Shown here: in pieces, positions 24,883-37,886 of the stretch
Position numbering within the stretch: the stretch's first letter is position 1
Layout of the letters: each line of letters begins with the position of its first letter
DNA from: Lytechinus variegatus
Lineage: Eukaryota; Echinodermata; Echinoidea; Temnopleuroida; Toxopneustidae
NCBI RefSeq assembly: GCF_018143015.1
Contig: NC_054742.1
Span: forward strand, 13,127,632 to 13,191,631
Length of the DNA stretch: 64,000 nucleotides
Direction: 5' to 3'
The notes under the pieces: model-generated
Told to the model about the DNA's origin: nothing
Database searches by the model: none
Seen by the model: the letters and a program-made list of their open reading frames with translations, nothing else
Made by a program: the position numbers and the translations under genes

Positions 24883-26802
24883 AGGTCAAGTCCACCCTGA
24901 CACCCCAGAATAATGTTCATTTGAATCAATAGAGAAATATCAAACAAGCATCATGCTGAAAATTTCATCAAAATCAGATGCAAAATAAACAAGTTATGAC
25001 AGTTTAAAGTTTCACCTATTTTTCACATAACAGTGATACATGTATGCAGGACTTGGTGATATGCAGTCGATGATGTCCCTCACTTACTATTTCTTTTGTT
25101 TTTTGTCGTTTGTATAATATTAGTACAATATTTCATGTTTTAGAGATATGACAATGAGGACCAACTCGACTGAATCATAACATGTTAAAACAATGGTCAT
25201 TCCACATGTTCAGTGAGAACACTGTTTTACAGGACATTGAGGAGCAAATTAGAATACAATACATGTACATGTGTGTCGTTTTACCGGTACTTAAATACAA
25301 AAGAAATAGTGGATGATGTCATCAGTTCCCTTTATTTGCATACTGACCAGGATGTGTATATAACTGTTCCGTGAAATTAAGCAAAACTTATGGCCCCATC
25401 ACATCGTTCTGTGCAAGCCTTGCAGATAACTATTTTTACTACCCGCAGGAGTGCACGCAAGTCTGATTTGCCTGCAGAAAAGTTTTGAACATGCTCAATA
25501 CTTGTACTGGGTGAGTAGCGGGTGATTGCTTACAGGTTCCACGCCGAACACAAGTAGGAGTCCCGTAATTCACACGCAGTTAACCCGCTTGAAGTACACA
25601 GATTGCCCACGGATCTCTGGGTATGCGTGTTATCTGTGGGAATTCTATGTGCAAAATACAGCTGAATTACTGGCAAGGTGTATCACTGAACAGCCTGCCT
25701 GAGTTTCAAGTCACATGACCAAGGTCAAAGGTCACTTAGGGTCAACAAACTTTGACAATTTAGGAGGTATTTGTGGCAGAGTCATAACTTTGAAAGTATA
25801 TGGATCTAGTTCATTAAAATTTGGACGTTAGAGTAACCATGTATCCATGAATATCCTGTGGTGTTTCAGGTCACATGAGCAAGATCATAGGTCATTTAAG
25901 GTCAATGAACTTTGGCTGTGATGGGGGGTATTTGTTGAATTGGCATAACTAAGAAAGTTTATGGATCTACATGTAGTTCATGAAACAAAGACATAAGGGT
26001 AATCAAGTACGTTTTGCACATGTCTTAGGTCACATGATCAAAGGTCATGTTGGGTCAATGGACATAGTATTTTAAATATTTTGAGTGTTTTCTTTTGTGA
26101 ATAATCATTCAATTGCTGTTTTCAAATTTAGCATTGCTTCTATATCGAATCAAGAAGTGCAGGTGAGACTGCTGGAGGTGTTCTACTTGTTCAATGAAAA
26201 TCGTCATGGATTTCATTTCGACCATAAACAAAATGAAATTAATTGATTTTAATCAGTAATTGCAAAAATAGTGATATAATTATGAATTTTGGCTAAAAAC
26301 ATTTGCATTGGATTTGTACACCACAAATTCATGTTTTTGAGCAATATTGGGTCTTCATGCACTTATGAAATGTTATGTAATTTTGCACCGCATACCCGGG
26401 GGCCGCAATTTTGGTCTCAAAAGTTGCGCGAGACTTGAAAGTAAAAAGTCAGCGAGCGACGTAAAAAAAAATTCATGGTGGAATCTAATTAGAGTTATGG
26501 GGTGTTGCAAGAAACTTGTGATCAATTGCAAGTCTATTTTTGGTTACTAAATCATGTTTTGCAATTAATTGTGAATTAGTGATTGATTGCTAATCTGCTC
26601 CATGGAACAAGGAGTTTAATCTAATTTGCTATAACTAACGTTGATTTATCAGTTGTAATATTGCAACATAATATTTGCAATTGATCACAAATATTTTCTT
26701 TCAACACCCCCTAAGTGTCATAATTTTCTTATTTTGCATATGATTTTATTAAATTTTGAGTGCTATGCTTGTTGGATCTTTTTGTTGGGGTGGACTTGTA
26801 CT
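24883..26802. mobile_element. TTAA MITE, copy C, split by later insertions
   Basis: The left part (24883 to about 25392) and right part (about 26712-26802) match the TTAA palindromic MITE and together would make one element. About 1.3 kb is inserted in the right arm. The inserted DNA includes a GGTCACATGACCAAGGTCAAAGGTC-type tandem repeat of about 170 bases (25700-26060) and a MITE at 26498-26711. The right flank is TTAA; the left has decayed to TGAA. Confidence 0.7.
26498..26711. mobile_element. MITE with GGGGTGTTGCAAGAAA ends
   Basis: GGGGTGTTGCAAGAAACTTG followed by TGATCAATTGCAA is mirrored at the right by TTGCAATTGATCACAAA and TTTCAACACCCC. The 214-base unit is a nearly continuous imperfect palindrome rich in TTGCAATTG. 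It is non-coding and sits inside the insertion that splits MITE copy C. Confidence 0.65.
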
Positions 26803-26964
26803 TTAAGAACATGTGAAATAAACAACAGTGCAAATTTCATTGGGATTTGATAAAAAGAAAGTCAAAGGTACTACATTTTTAGGTTAGACTTTTTTCTGAA
26901 ATTGAATAGAGGAAATGGCTTTGTCTAAAAGAAAGGGGTATTCATGTACATACCAAATCCAATT

Positions 26965-27475
26965 TCTTTTTGTCTCGCCCTAATGAAATTAGGCAGAGAG
27001 CTAGTAGCCACTTTGTCTGTTACCAAAATGTTAGTTTTTGTTCAATTTGCTCTAATTTCTTTATTTTTGCATAAATTGTATTCATACTTGGTGCATATGA
27101 TCCTTGGGTAATAAATCCCATATGTGAGGTAATGATAATGATGGCCATTTCCTTATTTCTGCATCAATTTTTATCACTGTTGGTTCAAATAATCCTTGAG
27201 TGATAATACCACATATGTGTTTATGAGGTTGATGGGGTCAAAAGTCATTTAAGGGTGAAAACATCATATTGCATATATTCTATTGATAAAGAAATAGGCG
27301 AGACTCAAGGTTCGTGAATCACCTTGTTTGTGGGGCCAGGCTCAATTAGCACTTGTGCTATTTTCTGGTCCCATTTACCATCATATTTTTATACATGTGT
27401 AACTGTTATGCAATTTGTTTTATAACCTGTAAACATGTGAATATTGTTGGTAAATAAATCAAATCAAAATTATTA
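26965..27475. repeat. TCTCGCC repeat followed by possible LINE 3' tail
   Basis: TGTCTCGCC near 26970 and GGCGAGACT near 27298 are inverted and may be the ends of one element. Next comes TGTGGGGCCAGGCTC and CACTTGTGCTATTTTCTGG, then a terminus with TAAATAAATCAAATC. This resembles a LINE 3' end, but no reverse-transcriptase frame is present. The assignment is tentative. Confidence 0.4.
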
Positions 27476-27929
27476 TATGAAATTGAAAACGGTCAAATTT
27501 TCAAAGCCAAGATTTCACAATTGCTTAAGTGACATTGTCAGCTCAATCTTTAAGTAACTTAACTAAAAATTTGTTAATATCAATAAATCCCATTTTTTTG
27601 CTTGTTTACTACTTATTCTATTTATTCAATCCACTGGTCTGAGATGGGAGTACCACTTTATACCCCCTAAATTATAATGTGATTTTAAGACCATCTGCAG
27701 TTTGATTGTGTACATCTGTTCATGAGATATTGTGTCATATGTTCAGAACTATGCAAAATTGATGGTCTGGTAGCCTGGGGCTGCTACACAATTAATGTTC
27801 AGCCACCAGCAGTCATGAAAAATTCCAGTTTGTTGGACCAAAGTAGATTTAAAAGGGGTAAGTAAAATTTGAATTTTGTAATATATACTTGAACATAAGC
27901 AAGAGACAATCAATATATTGATCGTTTCC

Positions 27930-28740
27930 GCTCGATTTCTTTTGGACTTTTTATATGCCTGTCCTATGGGACGTATTATGGTATCACGCTCAGTGTCCGT
28001 CCGACAGTTAACATTTCTTTGTGAACGCGATAACTTAAGTTTGGTGTGTATGATACTACCCTTCTGCAGTCCTTGTAAATGCAATAACTTCAGTTTAACT
28101 TAGTCTAGGCTAATATAATTTGGCGTGTATAATACTGTACTAGTATGGATCCCAGGAAACCTATTGATTTTGAGGTCAGAGTTCGAGGTCACAGTGAAAT
28201 GTTTTCATTTTACCCTTCTGAAGACCTTGTAAACTCAATAACTTTAGTCTTACTTGACCTAGGCTCATATAATTTGGTGTGTACATGGATCCCAGGAAGC
28301 CTATTGATTTTGTGGTCAAAAGGTCAAGTTCACAGTGACATATTTTCATCTAAGTCCTTTTAAACGAGATAACTTTAACTTAAACTAGGCTCATATAATT
28401 TAGTGTGCATGATACTAGCATGGATCCCAGAAAGCCTATAGATTCTGAGGTCAAAAGGTCAAGATCACAGTGACATGTTTTCATCTTACCCTTCTGAAAT
28501 CCTAGTAAACATGATAACTTCAGTTTAACTTAACCTAGCTAGGCTCATATCATTTGGTGTGTATCCCAGGAATTCTATTGATTTTATGGTCAAAGGCGAA
28601 GTCGTCACCTTCCACTTTTCTTGCTTGACCAATAACTCCATTTTTCACGTTACCGGTGGGCGTATTAAGTGCTCGCCTTATTTCAGTCCACCAGAAATTA
28701 AAAATATTCGGCCTCTGACTTGGTCTCTAGAAATAAAAGT
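27930..28740. repeat. Tandem repeat with ATGGATCCCAGGAA units
   Basis: At least four units of roughly 125-150 bases, each with GGATCCCAGGAA, CCTATTGATTTT, AGGTCA-rich and CACAGTGACAT motifs and CTAGGCTCATATAATTTGGTG. Open frames here (for example 28145-28363) merely translate the repeat: the phrase MDPRKPIDF recurs, shifted, as WIPGSLLIL. The left edge starts with a TGTCCTATGGGACGTATTATG segment. Confidence 0.7.
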
Positions 28741-30734
28741 TAGGACGGAACCTAAGAATAGTGACAAATAAGTTCTGGTATAGTATACTATTACTCTCTA
28801 TTTACTTCTTTTTTTATATACATCCTGTGCTTATACTGCATAGCAATTTCATTGATTCAATTAGATGCCAAGTTGACTTTCACATTAAATATCTTCAATG
28901 CAATAGGTTAATTAAATGTCATTCATTAATTTGTCTGAGGACAGTTAATAATGGTCCTTTGTAACCCAACTTATTGTCTTCAAAGGTCGAAACTTAATTT
29001 GTGCCTTATATTTCATCAACTATGTGAAGACTAGGAACAGTGGAGGACCAATGTTTGTCCTCGGACAAAGGTGTGTAGGTGTATGTTTGTTGGAAAGAAG
29101 GTATTTCCAAGTTTGAATTTATATTCTTATCCCAGCTTATCTCGACTGAAGTCAGTTCACTGAACATCAACTCAACCTCACCTGCATTCTTGAACTCATG
29201 AACAATAAATTAAGATTTATAACAATGCAGATTGTAAATAAATAGATCTTATTAGCATCCAAATAATTTTTTCAAAGAAATATTTCACCTGAATCATACC
29301 ATACTTGTAATTTCAAGCAAGTCCATGAAACAAGATGAAAATACATTAACACGTAAGGCAAAGTTCGTAAGATAATTGATTAAACAACGGATCGAACATC
29401 GTACACTAGTAACACAACACCAAAAATATAAAAATCCATGTAACACTTGTGACTTTATTAAAAAAAAACAGTAACGGTACATTCCCATGCAAATAAGAGA
29501 AGCAATGATGTCACTCACTATGCCTTTTGTATGAAATAAAATTACAGTTAATACCATTTCAATTTTATATTGGTAGATTTAATAATAAAGAGACATATAT
29601 TAAATGATGGTTATTAATATTTACAAAGTGAAGTAACAAACTAAAATAAAATTGTGACATCAGTGACTCTCTAATTCACAAACCATAACATTTTTCATTA
29701 AAAGTTATCGGGAAACTATTAAAAATTTATATAAAAACTTCATTTTCAATCTGATTTTGATGAAATATTAGGCATTACGCTTGATTGATTTTGCTCCAAT
29801 TTACATCAAATTGCTTTCTGAGTAGTTTTAGCTGACTCAAATAACAATATCTACCAAAAGAATTAATAACTGTCCTTATAAAGTGATGAATGATACTTTC
29901 TTGGTGTCTACATGTATACCTCTCGTGAGATATAAAAATGGGATACAAAGGAGTGAACAGTGTGAAAATAGACAAGAAACAAAAAAGCATTTTGCACAGT
30001 TGAGGGAATTTTTTTACCTTATTAATAAAGATGAGAAAAAAGAGATAAGTGGTTAGTTTAGCACTTTTGAGAAATTTGAAATTTCATATTTGTGCATGAC
30101 AACTTCCAGGTAAGGTAAACTATCTTTAAACAAATATGAACAACTAATTTAAAAAATACTACAACATTAGGGCTGCAAGATATTGCACACTTTGATTTTC
30201 TCACAATAAACTGACATACATTATACTCCATTGAAAATTTAAGATGTTCACAATTTTTTGCATACCTGTACATTTGTCTTAAAAAAAAACTAACAGAAAA
30301 CAAAACGTGCAATCAAAGGAGAAAACGAATTTAATGGATGATACACTTCTGTGATATTTGGGGATTCCTGGGTTTAGTTCTCACTCAATTATGACAATTT
30401 CATACGGTTTGAGGTCTGAAAACACACAAGACTAGAAGATACATTGTGTCATCACAAAATCCAATATCAGTGAATTTCAATGTCTTGATATATTCCAAAA
30501 TAATTGTGATATTGTACAGCTACTGCTATCAACTTGAAATTGAAAAAAAAATACACAAGTCATCACTATAATTGTCCTGAGAATGTCCAGATAGATACCA
30601 CCTTCACTGCTGAATTTGATATTATCCTCACTTTAAACAATCATTTTATCTGCATGGTTGAAAATATGACTTGGATGGTCCAACAATACAGTCCATACTG
30701 TTTTACAGAATTCAAATCCATGTTTATTCCTCTT
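28741..30734. other. Intergenic AT-rich DNA with an old MITE copy
   Basis: No gene was recognised between the repeat block and the SDHAF3 stop. About 29480-29810 is a strongly diverged relative of the TTAA palindromic MITE, recognised by CACTCACTATGCCTTTTGT and CTGATTTTGATGAAAT. The 3' UTR of SDHAF3 (minus strand) should lie just below 30735, but no poly(A) signal was assigned with confidence. Confidence 0.45.
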
Positions 30735-33700
30735 TTATGAATCTTCTTTCTGCATAAACTGAGAAGGCTTTTTAGTTTCTTGAAAGAGTTCATACAGCTG
30801 TCCAACCTGCATGTCATTCATATCATCTAATTGTTTTTCATCTATATGCAAACCAACCTGTTTGATCTCTTCCTCAGATTTCACTCCTTCTGTCTGAACT
30901 GATAACATTGCAGCATAACCCTGTTCATTAGATCAATAGAAAATATGAATTATATTAAAATCACTATGCCAACATTCATCACACAACTGAGTATTGAAAT
31001 TATTTTTAAAATATACAATTATTTATCCTGATCTAAAAACCAACTTTTCCTATACTGGCAGGTGATATCCTACAGATTGTATATTTTCACCCCCCCAAAA
31101 AAGAAAAAAGATTATGTCAATTATATGTTAAAAGTGAAAGAAAAAGCAGTATGAAGACAAGTGTTTGAATGTAACTTATTATCCTTGAACCTGGATTTGT
31201 TCAATTTTAAGAATTAGCACGCAAGTTGCCAGGTCAAACATGTAAAAGGAAAATAAAAAAAGAGTTAATGAAAGACATGATTGGACTTCATATTTTATTC
31301 AATGTACATGTAAAAACTTGGATTAAGAGGTTTTCTGATAAGAAGGGGAAGGCGGGGTAAGTTGAGCATAGGGGCAAGTTGAGCCACCAGCCGCAGGCCA
31401 ATAATGAATGAGTCAGACATTGTGGTGGTGTCATGTATTGATGACCCATAGCATAACCCCTAACCCCACCACATTGTTTCCAACTTTGAAACAAAAAGTA
31501 GTTTTTTAGAGGGGAAAATGTGAATTTCAGCCAAAAAAGTAAAAAAAGAGTGTGAAATAGATAAGTGCTTTATAAACACACACGTCTTTAAATATAATAA
31601 AGACATGATAACAACATTATTAGTCCAGGTATGGATCTTCATTCTTGTCATATCTTTTATATGATGGATGCATGATAAATGTGTGGATACAAAATTATCG
31701 CACTAAGTTCGGACTGGGGTAAGTTGAGCCAAACAGCATGGGGCAAGTTGAGCCATGGTAATTCCTATGGTAATGTATCTTAAAAAAAAACAAACCATAA
31801 AAATCGATTGAAATACAGGCTGAAAGGAGCAAATTAACATGACTGCTCTTTTCCTTTTACAGGATGTTAGTATTTATAGAGAATTAGCAAGTGAAAAGAC
31901 TTTAAACAAAACATTAACATGCTGGTTCTCCCCCATACATTTTGTACATAGTTTTTGTGGCTCAACTTACCCCAGAAGGTGGCTCAAACTTACCCCATAT
32001 ATGGGGCAAGTTGAGCCATTTGACATCGGTTTTTTCAAAGGTCACGATGACTTTCAGTGTTGGGGTAGAAAGTTATATATAGGTGGAAAATATTTCAGAA
32101 GAATGAAATTTCAAAGCAAGGTACTTATTTCGACAAGATTATTAATCATATCAATTCTAACATGCAAAAAGCAAAAACTGTCACAACTTACCCCGCCTTC
32201 CCCTACTGAAAGATGGCTAGTATCTCTTTGTTCGATTGACCATATCACATAAAATTTAAGCCAGAGCAATGCTCGTTTACGATTATTAAATTATATTTTG
32301 TTTTCAAATTTTCTGCATTACTCCTATTTGATTAAGATCGGTATGCTGTAATGAAAATTATAAGTCACAAAAAATTGGAACCAGTGGGATTTGAAGCTGC
32401 CATCTACATATAATATGATTGGGTAATTTTCACATTTTTTGTCAGACATGCTGTATAATTTACTGCATCTCCTGGCCAACTCAACTTAAAAAAAAAGGTG
32501 GGTAACTGTAATTTTTGCAGAAGCATAATGAGCAAAAAGTTTTTAGGGGGCCAGACATGGTGTATGGGACTTATTTTATCTACCGTAATTGTAACACTAC
32601 TAATAAAAAATCCAATCTTGTGGGGATTTCATTACAGTGCAAATCCAAAAAAAAAGTTTACACTTTGAAAAAGCCCTGGGAATTAAAAAATATACACCAT
32701 GTGTGTAATTTTTTCACGTATAATCTTGGGTTTGGGTCTCATCTATCCAATGACAGTATAAGTTTTGACAAAATGTTCCACTTGAGTGAGCACTGTTCAT
32801 TTTTGTAAAGCTCGCAGAAATCTGTTTGCGCAGAAATGCTCATTTTCACGCTGTGTCAAGGGGAAAGGGCAAAATTAAACTTACCCTGCGAAACATTTCT
32901 CATACATTTCCCTTGAACTTTGAGTCAATTGAAATAAAACGGATACATTCAAGCATTTTGTAACAATTTTGCCACCCAAAATGATATTTCAACACTTAGT
33001 AAGTACAACCTTTACCCTTTTTGTGCCATCTGGATCTGAGGACATAACTGAATCTGAACAAAAGTTTATATCAGACATCTCCAGCATTTTTTCACAAAGT
33101 TTTTATCATTTAAAGTGGGTTTACATTTCATTTTTAATTAAGTACTTGTTTATGCACACTTTTTCCGAGCTTGATAATGATTAACAAAATGAAAATCATG
33201 CCTAAGCCATTTCATGTAACAGCTCAGTGTAAAGCAATGATATCGTCACGGTAGCCTGGGTGTGTGGGGGAGTGGGGCGCAATGCACTCTTCAAAGTATT
33301 TTGGATAAGGAAACAAGTTTAAAAAGGTAAGATATCTTCAAATCAATTTTACTAGCTAAATTCCACATGTTCTTCATGATTAAGGTCTACTTTTATTTGC
33401 ATGCCATAACTATTTCATAGTTCTGCACAAATCATTTTTCACTAACTTTTCAAAAGTGAATGGTGCTCACTCAAGCGGAAATATTTCTAGACAGTTATAT
33501 CGTCAATTGCTGAAATGGATCTCTACCAATGTTAAAATGTGGAAAAATCTTCAGGATATTACAAATGTATAATTTTACAGGAATTTTTCAAAGTGTAAAC
33601 TTTTTTTTGATACGCACTGTATATTTCAACATTTTTCCTTTCTGATATTTTTCTTCGTCCTGAAGCTTTAAGGACCATGGCCCCCAAGCCCCCCCCCTCA

Positions 33701-34743
33701 TCTGAAAGCCAGTGATTTTTTGTTTCCTTTTTTTAAAAATAATAATTGTTTTTCTTTTTTATATCTCACAAAAATTTACTTAGTGGTAATCAGTTATTGT
33801 CAATCATCTTCAGACACCCAATTTAAAGTCCTTTTTTCTTCATCTGGGGCATGTTTTGTAGCAACTGTTGTAAATTTTGCTATAATGGCAACTACTATGG
33901 TAACAGGGCTCAGCAGCCAATCATTATCTAGGTTTCCATGGTTGTTGCCATAATGACAATGTTATAACAGTGGCAAGTCCTTTATGAAACAGACACCTAG
34001 TCATTTTGGAAGGCAAAAGTCCCAAGTTGGCCAGATAAGAGGTTGGAAAGTATTACATCATGCTTGGCTGTGAGATAATTTCCATATTTGTGTGGTTTTT
34101 GAAAATCAGAAATTCAATATGCCCTTAGAAAATGATGTTCACAAAAAAATATGAATACTTAAGTTCTACACATCGGTACCTTTATAATCAAAGCATAGAA
34201 AAGCTTCAATTGAATTCATATATATACAGGGCAACTGAAATGAGAGATCCCTAATTACATCATGATATATGATAATGAATAGACACCGTTAAATCTGCCT
34301 ACTTGGTACTTATCTCATGAGATCACAGAAATCAATTTGACATTTTGATTTAGATTTGACTAAATGTTGCATGCTTTAAAATTAAATGTTTCAATAATTG
34401 CCTTGTCTTATAGTCTGAGATATCCTATTCATACTCAAATTCTACATGTATCTTTTCTTGTAAAGTCTTACAATTTTCTGAATCATATACTAATTTGTTA
34501 CCTTTTCAAAGAAACAATTTTAAAGGCTGACATTCCCTTGTTTAATCTATCCCGGGAATCTATCCTTACCTGCCATTCCTTCATAAAGTTTTGAACTTCT
34601 TCAGAATTGACATTCTTGTGTCTTCTAAATTCTGCTTTTACATATTCATCTCCAAGCGCTTTCATCTCCAAGGGAAGACGTCGATGTAATTGAAGAATCC
34701 GTTTATACAATGCCCTCACAGCTGATCCATGTGAAACAGCCAT
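30735..34743 (-). CDS. SDHAF3: Succinate dehydrogenase assembly factor 3 (two exons)
   Basis: Minus-strand exons are 34743-34570 (58 codons) and 30920-30735 (61 codons plus stop), giving 119 residues; human SDHAF3/ACN9 has about 125. The donor is CAG|GTAAGG and the acceptor AACAG|GG, in phase 0. The N-terminal helix RALYKRILQLHRRLP contains the LYR-type LYK motif. It is followed by GDEYVKAEFRRHK, EEVQNFMKEW, a middle segment GYAAMLSVQ, and a C-terminal QLYELFQETKKPSQF matching the family's QLQELMQEATKPNRQF pattern. The protein acts in the mitochondrial matrix, where it helps mature the iron-sulphur subunit SDHB of complex II. No obvious cleavable presequence is seen. The 3.65-kb intron holds two transposons. 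The gene appears intact. Confidence 0.93.
31345..32203 (-). mobile_element. GGGGTAAGTTGAGCC element, copy 2
   Basis: An 859-base copy of the element at 13796-14653 in opposite orientation, with the same GGGGAAGGCGGGGTAAGTTG ends and repeated GGGGCAAGTTGAGCC phrases. The right flank is TA and the left flank AA. It lies in the SDHAF3 intron. The 137-codon frame at 31839-32252 translates its right part and is not a gene. Confidence 0.8.
32633..33621. mobile_element. Tc1/mariner-like element, non-coding
   Basis: The ends TACAGTGC followed by A-rich sequence and GTTTACACTTTGAAAAA are mirrored by TTTTTCAAAGTGTAAAC and GCACTGTA, with TA at both borders. Further in, TTGAGTGAGCACTGTTCA (near 32782) is matched in reverse by TGGTGCTCACTCAA (near 33460), so the inverted repeats are long and interrupted. 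No DDE transposase frame was recognised. It lies in the SDHAF3 intron. Confidence 0.7.
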
Positions 34744-34894
34744 ATTGATTTCACATGCAAACCGAAAGTCCTTAAATCAAGTTAAAGAGATAAAAAAGAA
34801 TAAGGCACTGTATCATGTACATGTAGGGTGAAATTACTCATCATTATGCGATAATATTTTTAGTGAAAATATTGCATTCAATTTATTTACCGGT

Positions 34895-35361
34895 ATTTTT
34901 AACAAAATAGTTATATGAACGAGCTAATTACATCCAAATGAGAAAGTCAATGATGTCACTCACTATTTCTTTTGTTTTTTATTGTTTGAATTATACAATT
35001 CAATTTTAAGATTTTGACGATTAGGACCTCCTTGCCTGAAGCACAAAATATTAAAATAATGGAATTCCACGTGTTCAGGGAGGAATGAAACTTCATTTCA
35101 CATGACAATGACAAGAAAATAAAAATATTTCATATAATAAAACACAAGAAATAGTGAGTGAGTGATGTCGTCAGTGTCATCAGTTCCTCATTTGCATACT
35201 GACCGAGATGTGCATATAACTGTTTTGTGAAATGAAGAGAAACTTTAAAAAGCCATAACTTTGTTATTTTACATCCGATTTTGATGAAATTTTCAGTGTT
35301 ATGCTTGTTGAATATTTCTCTTTTTAATCAAATCAAGTTTTTGTTGGGGTGGACTTGTCCT
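34895..35361. mobile_element. TTAA MITE, copy E (left-truncated)
   Basis: The right arm and centre are well preserved and end at a TTAA (35362-35365). The left arm starts only at AACAAAATAGTTATATG, so the first 140 bases or so are missing. It lies just upstream of the SDHAF3 start (minus strand), about 150 bases beyond the ATG, and may overlap its promoter. Confidence 0.75.
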
Positions 35362-35365
35362 TTAA

Positions 35366-36760
35366 ATAGGCATTGTACAATAATAAATATTGAATGTTCT
35401 ACAATACATTACTGGATTATATGAACTTCAAAATGCCTCAGTGAGATAAACCTGCACTTGGAAGGATTTTAATTTGTCATACATAATCCAGTATATTGAT
35501 TGTACACTATGGGTTGTATGAAAAGGCTTCTGATTGGTCAATTGCCCTCTTTTTGGAAGTATGTAATCCGCTAAATGGCTATGATCGTGGCATACATATA
35601 CCAGAAATTTCTGCACAGTAGCTTGTGTACAAAACCTCATAGGGTGATGTATCGATTGATACCTTGAAGAAAACAATTCTGTGATACTTTTCATTACGAT
35701 AAATGAATAAATAAATATTCGCTGTTTGTGTTGTACAACACTTCAGAATTTAGCGAAAATACACACAAAAAAATCAAGTTTTCCCTGCATTAATCTATGA
35801 AAAAGGAGCAAAAAATATTGAAAGTGAAAAGCAAATCCAACAAGCATGTATGATACCTCGGGCAGCTGAATTGCGCAGCCAGTCAGCAGGCAACACGCGT
35901 AATTACACCTTCATTTTTTTACTGAGCACAATGAATTGAATCATATTGTGAAATCACCTAAAGCCGTGCAACATACGGTAGGTCTGCATTTTGTATTTCA
36001 ATTAAGTTCAGATATATTTTGATACAATTTCAAGTCAAAGGTGTTCCAATCTTATATAACCCATATACATGCCAATTGTCATTCAACAACATCATTCGTA
36101 TGAATAAATTTCTCTTATGTGTTTATATTTCGCCTCGTTGAAATTTTGTTTCCAATACTTGTTAAGGGTATGGTTTCACAGCACACGCCTATACTTGTTA
36201 AGGGGGCTTTTCAAGACCCCATGGTCGGGCATGGTATCCACTCGTCAATGGAAGTGGCCAGCCAGGGGGGAGGGGGGGCACTCAAACCAAAAAAGTGGTG
36301 GGGTGTGCAACGGGCGAGACAAAAAAACGGGGGCCTTGGAGCGGGCTTATTGTAAAAAGGATGGTCCTCGGAATGGGCTTTGGAACTACAAATGCTCGTG
36401 AAAACGGGGGTCCTTGGAACGGATCACCTGCATGTGAGTGCATATGCATGGTATGGAACGGTCATGTGTGCATGATGTAGCTAGCACGGCCTCCGCCGGG
36501 TGCCCTCGCAGCAGACTTGATGCGATGGTCGGACAGTGCTCTGTGGCCGCTCTTCACCAAAATTGCAGTTCATTGTAGCAGAACAATGCGAAGAAGAAAA
36601 TGCTATGCTTTGGAGCGGCTTTCTTTGTTCTTTTACTCAAAAAGACAAAAATGCTATGCCTTGGAAGGGAAATTTGAGTGTAAAAATGGGGTTCCCCTCA
36701 GCGGCACATACCTACTATGCATTTTATACATGTACTGAGTGCCCCCCCCGGGTCTACCCC
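35366..36760. other. Intergenic region with a GGGGGGCACTC-bordered repeat
   Basis: No gene was recognised. From about 36255 to 36755, GGGGGGAGGGGGGGCACTC and GAGTGCCCCCCCCGGG form inverted borders around phrases such as CCTTGGAGCGGG and TGCTATGC(C/T)TTGGA that recur. This suggests a repeat-derived segment. Frames of up to 94 codons here lack homology cues. Confidence 0.4.
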
Positions 36761-37453
36761 AATGGGTGATTTCAAGTACGGTGTTCGGTGTTGAGAGCGT
36801 GAAAAGGGTGTTGAGAGCGTGAAAAGGCTGCTGAACCGAGCCCCAACACCGAGCTGAGTTCAGAGGAGCGATACTGATCGCGTTATCAATATCCTATGAC
36901 GTCATGCCTCTGCGCTGCTGATCATCTCAACTTTACGCGAGAAATTCTCAACGACGAAAGTGAAATCGGGAAGAAATTGCAGTAAAATCTTATCGTACAG
37001 AATACAGGTTAAAATCACTGCTATAATCAGAAAGCATAACCATTAATATTATTTTTCATTAAAATGTGTAAAACCCTAATGATTTGCGCTCATCTTAACT
37101 GTAATAATAGATAATTTTACGGGGGTGTTTCATCGTGTTCGCCTCCTGTTCGTGAACTACAGTTCATCAACACCAACACCAAACTTGAAATCACGATTTC
37201 CCCAATCCCTGGGGGTTGGTGTCGGTGAATAGGGAAATTGCACGTAAATCGTCAACAGTCACAGACAACACCAGCTGTAATCATGGTAATACTCGGTTCA
37301 GCTCAGCAGACTACATTCAACACCAGAGCTCAACACAAACTGCCGGAAATATGTCTATTTTCCGAGGTCAATCCCGACACCAGCGTGATTTCAAGTACGG
37401 TGTTGTCCCAACATCAACACCAGATTTCAACACCGTATTTGAAATCACCCATT
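36761..37453. mobile_element. TIR element with TGATTTCAAGTACGGTGTT ends
   Basis: AATGGGTGATTTCAAGTACG at the left is mirrored by ACACCGTATTTGAAATCACC at the right, 693 bases in total. Inside, CAACACC/GGTGTTG phrases and another ATTTCAAGTACGGTGTTG near 37390 give an internally repeated, foldback-like structure. The two frames of about 105 codons (37216-37561) overlap this element and are not credible genes. Confidence 0.65.
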
Positions 37454-37886
37454 GTCTCCCTCCGTCCCTCGTTTTGCACGGTCGACTCCTTCGCGGGCCG
37501 GAGCTCCCTGGCCCGGCCCGGGTTTTATAATATTGGAAGTGGAACTAAAGTCTTTAATTAACATTTGACTTACGTTACGACGGTATGTAGAACCGCCTGG
37601 TACACTGTGGGTAGACTCTCTATCTGGGAAAATAAAAGGGGAGAAATCGCTGTGTACTTTGTCTTGGACCTGGGCCTGCCTGGCTTAGCTTCGTGTCGAA
37701 ATCCTTGGTCTTGCTGTATATTTATTAACAGCCAGCGATCCCGATATCGCTGTCGCGCTAAAGCTACATCAATTACGTAAGCGATGCAGGCTATATACGG
37801 TACATCGAGTGCTTGGTCTCCAAACATATCGTCCATATCACAGTCGACTAAAAAGGGTCTTAAAATCGGTATTGTAAAACATGGTT
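37454..37886. other. GC-richer spacer before foldback element 2
   Basis: A higher-GC patch with GGGCCGGAGCTCCCTGGCCCGG near 37496 resembles GGCCGGGAGCTCCCTGG near 15450 in MED20 intron 1, so both may be fragments of one repeat. No gene was recognised. Confidence 0.4.

Noticed and set aside
28145-28771. Frames of about 70 codons with a recurring MDPRKPIDF/WIPGSLLI phrase.
   Set aside because: They are translations of a tandem DNA repeat in different phases.
31839-32252. A 137-codon plus-strand frame.
   Set aside because: It coincides with the right part of the GGGGTAAGTTGAGCC transposon and has no recognisable motif.
36117-37561. Several frames of 70-107 codons.
   Set aside because: They lie in inverted-repeat elements and low-complexity G-rich DNA; pairs of frames overlap in different phases.
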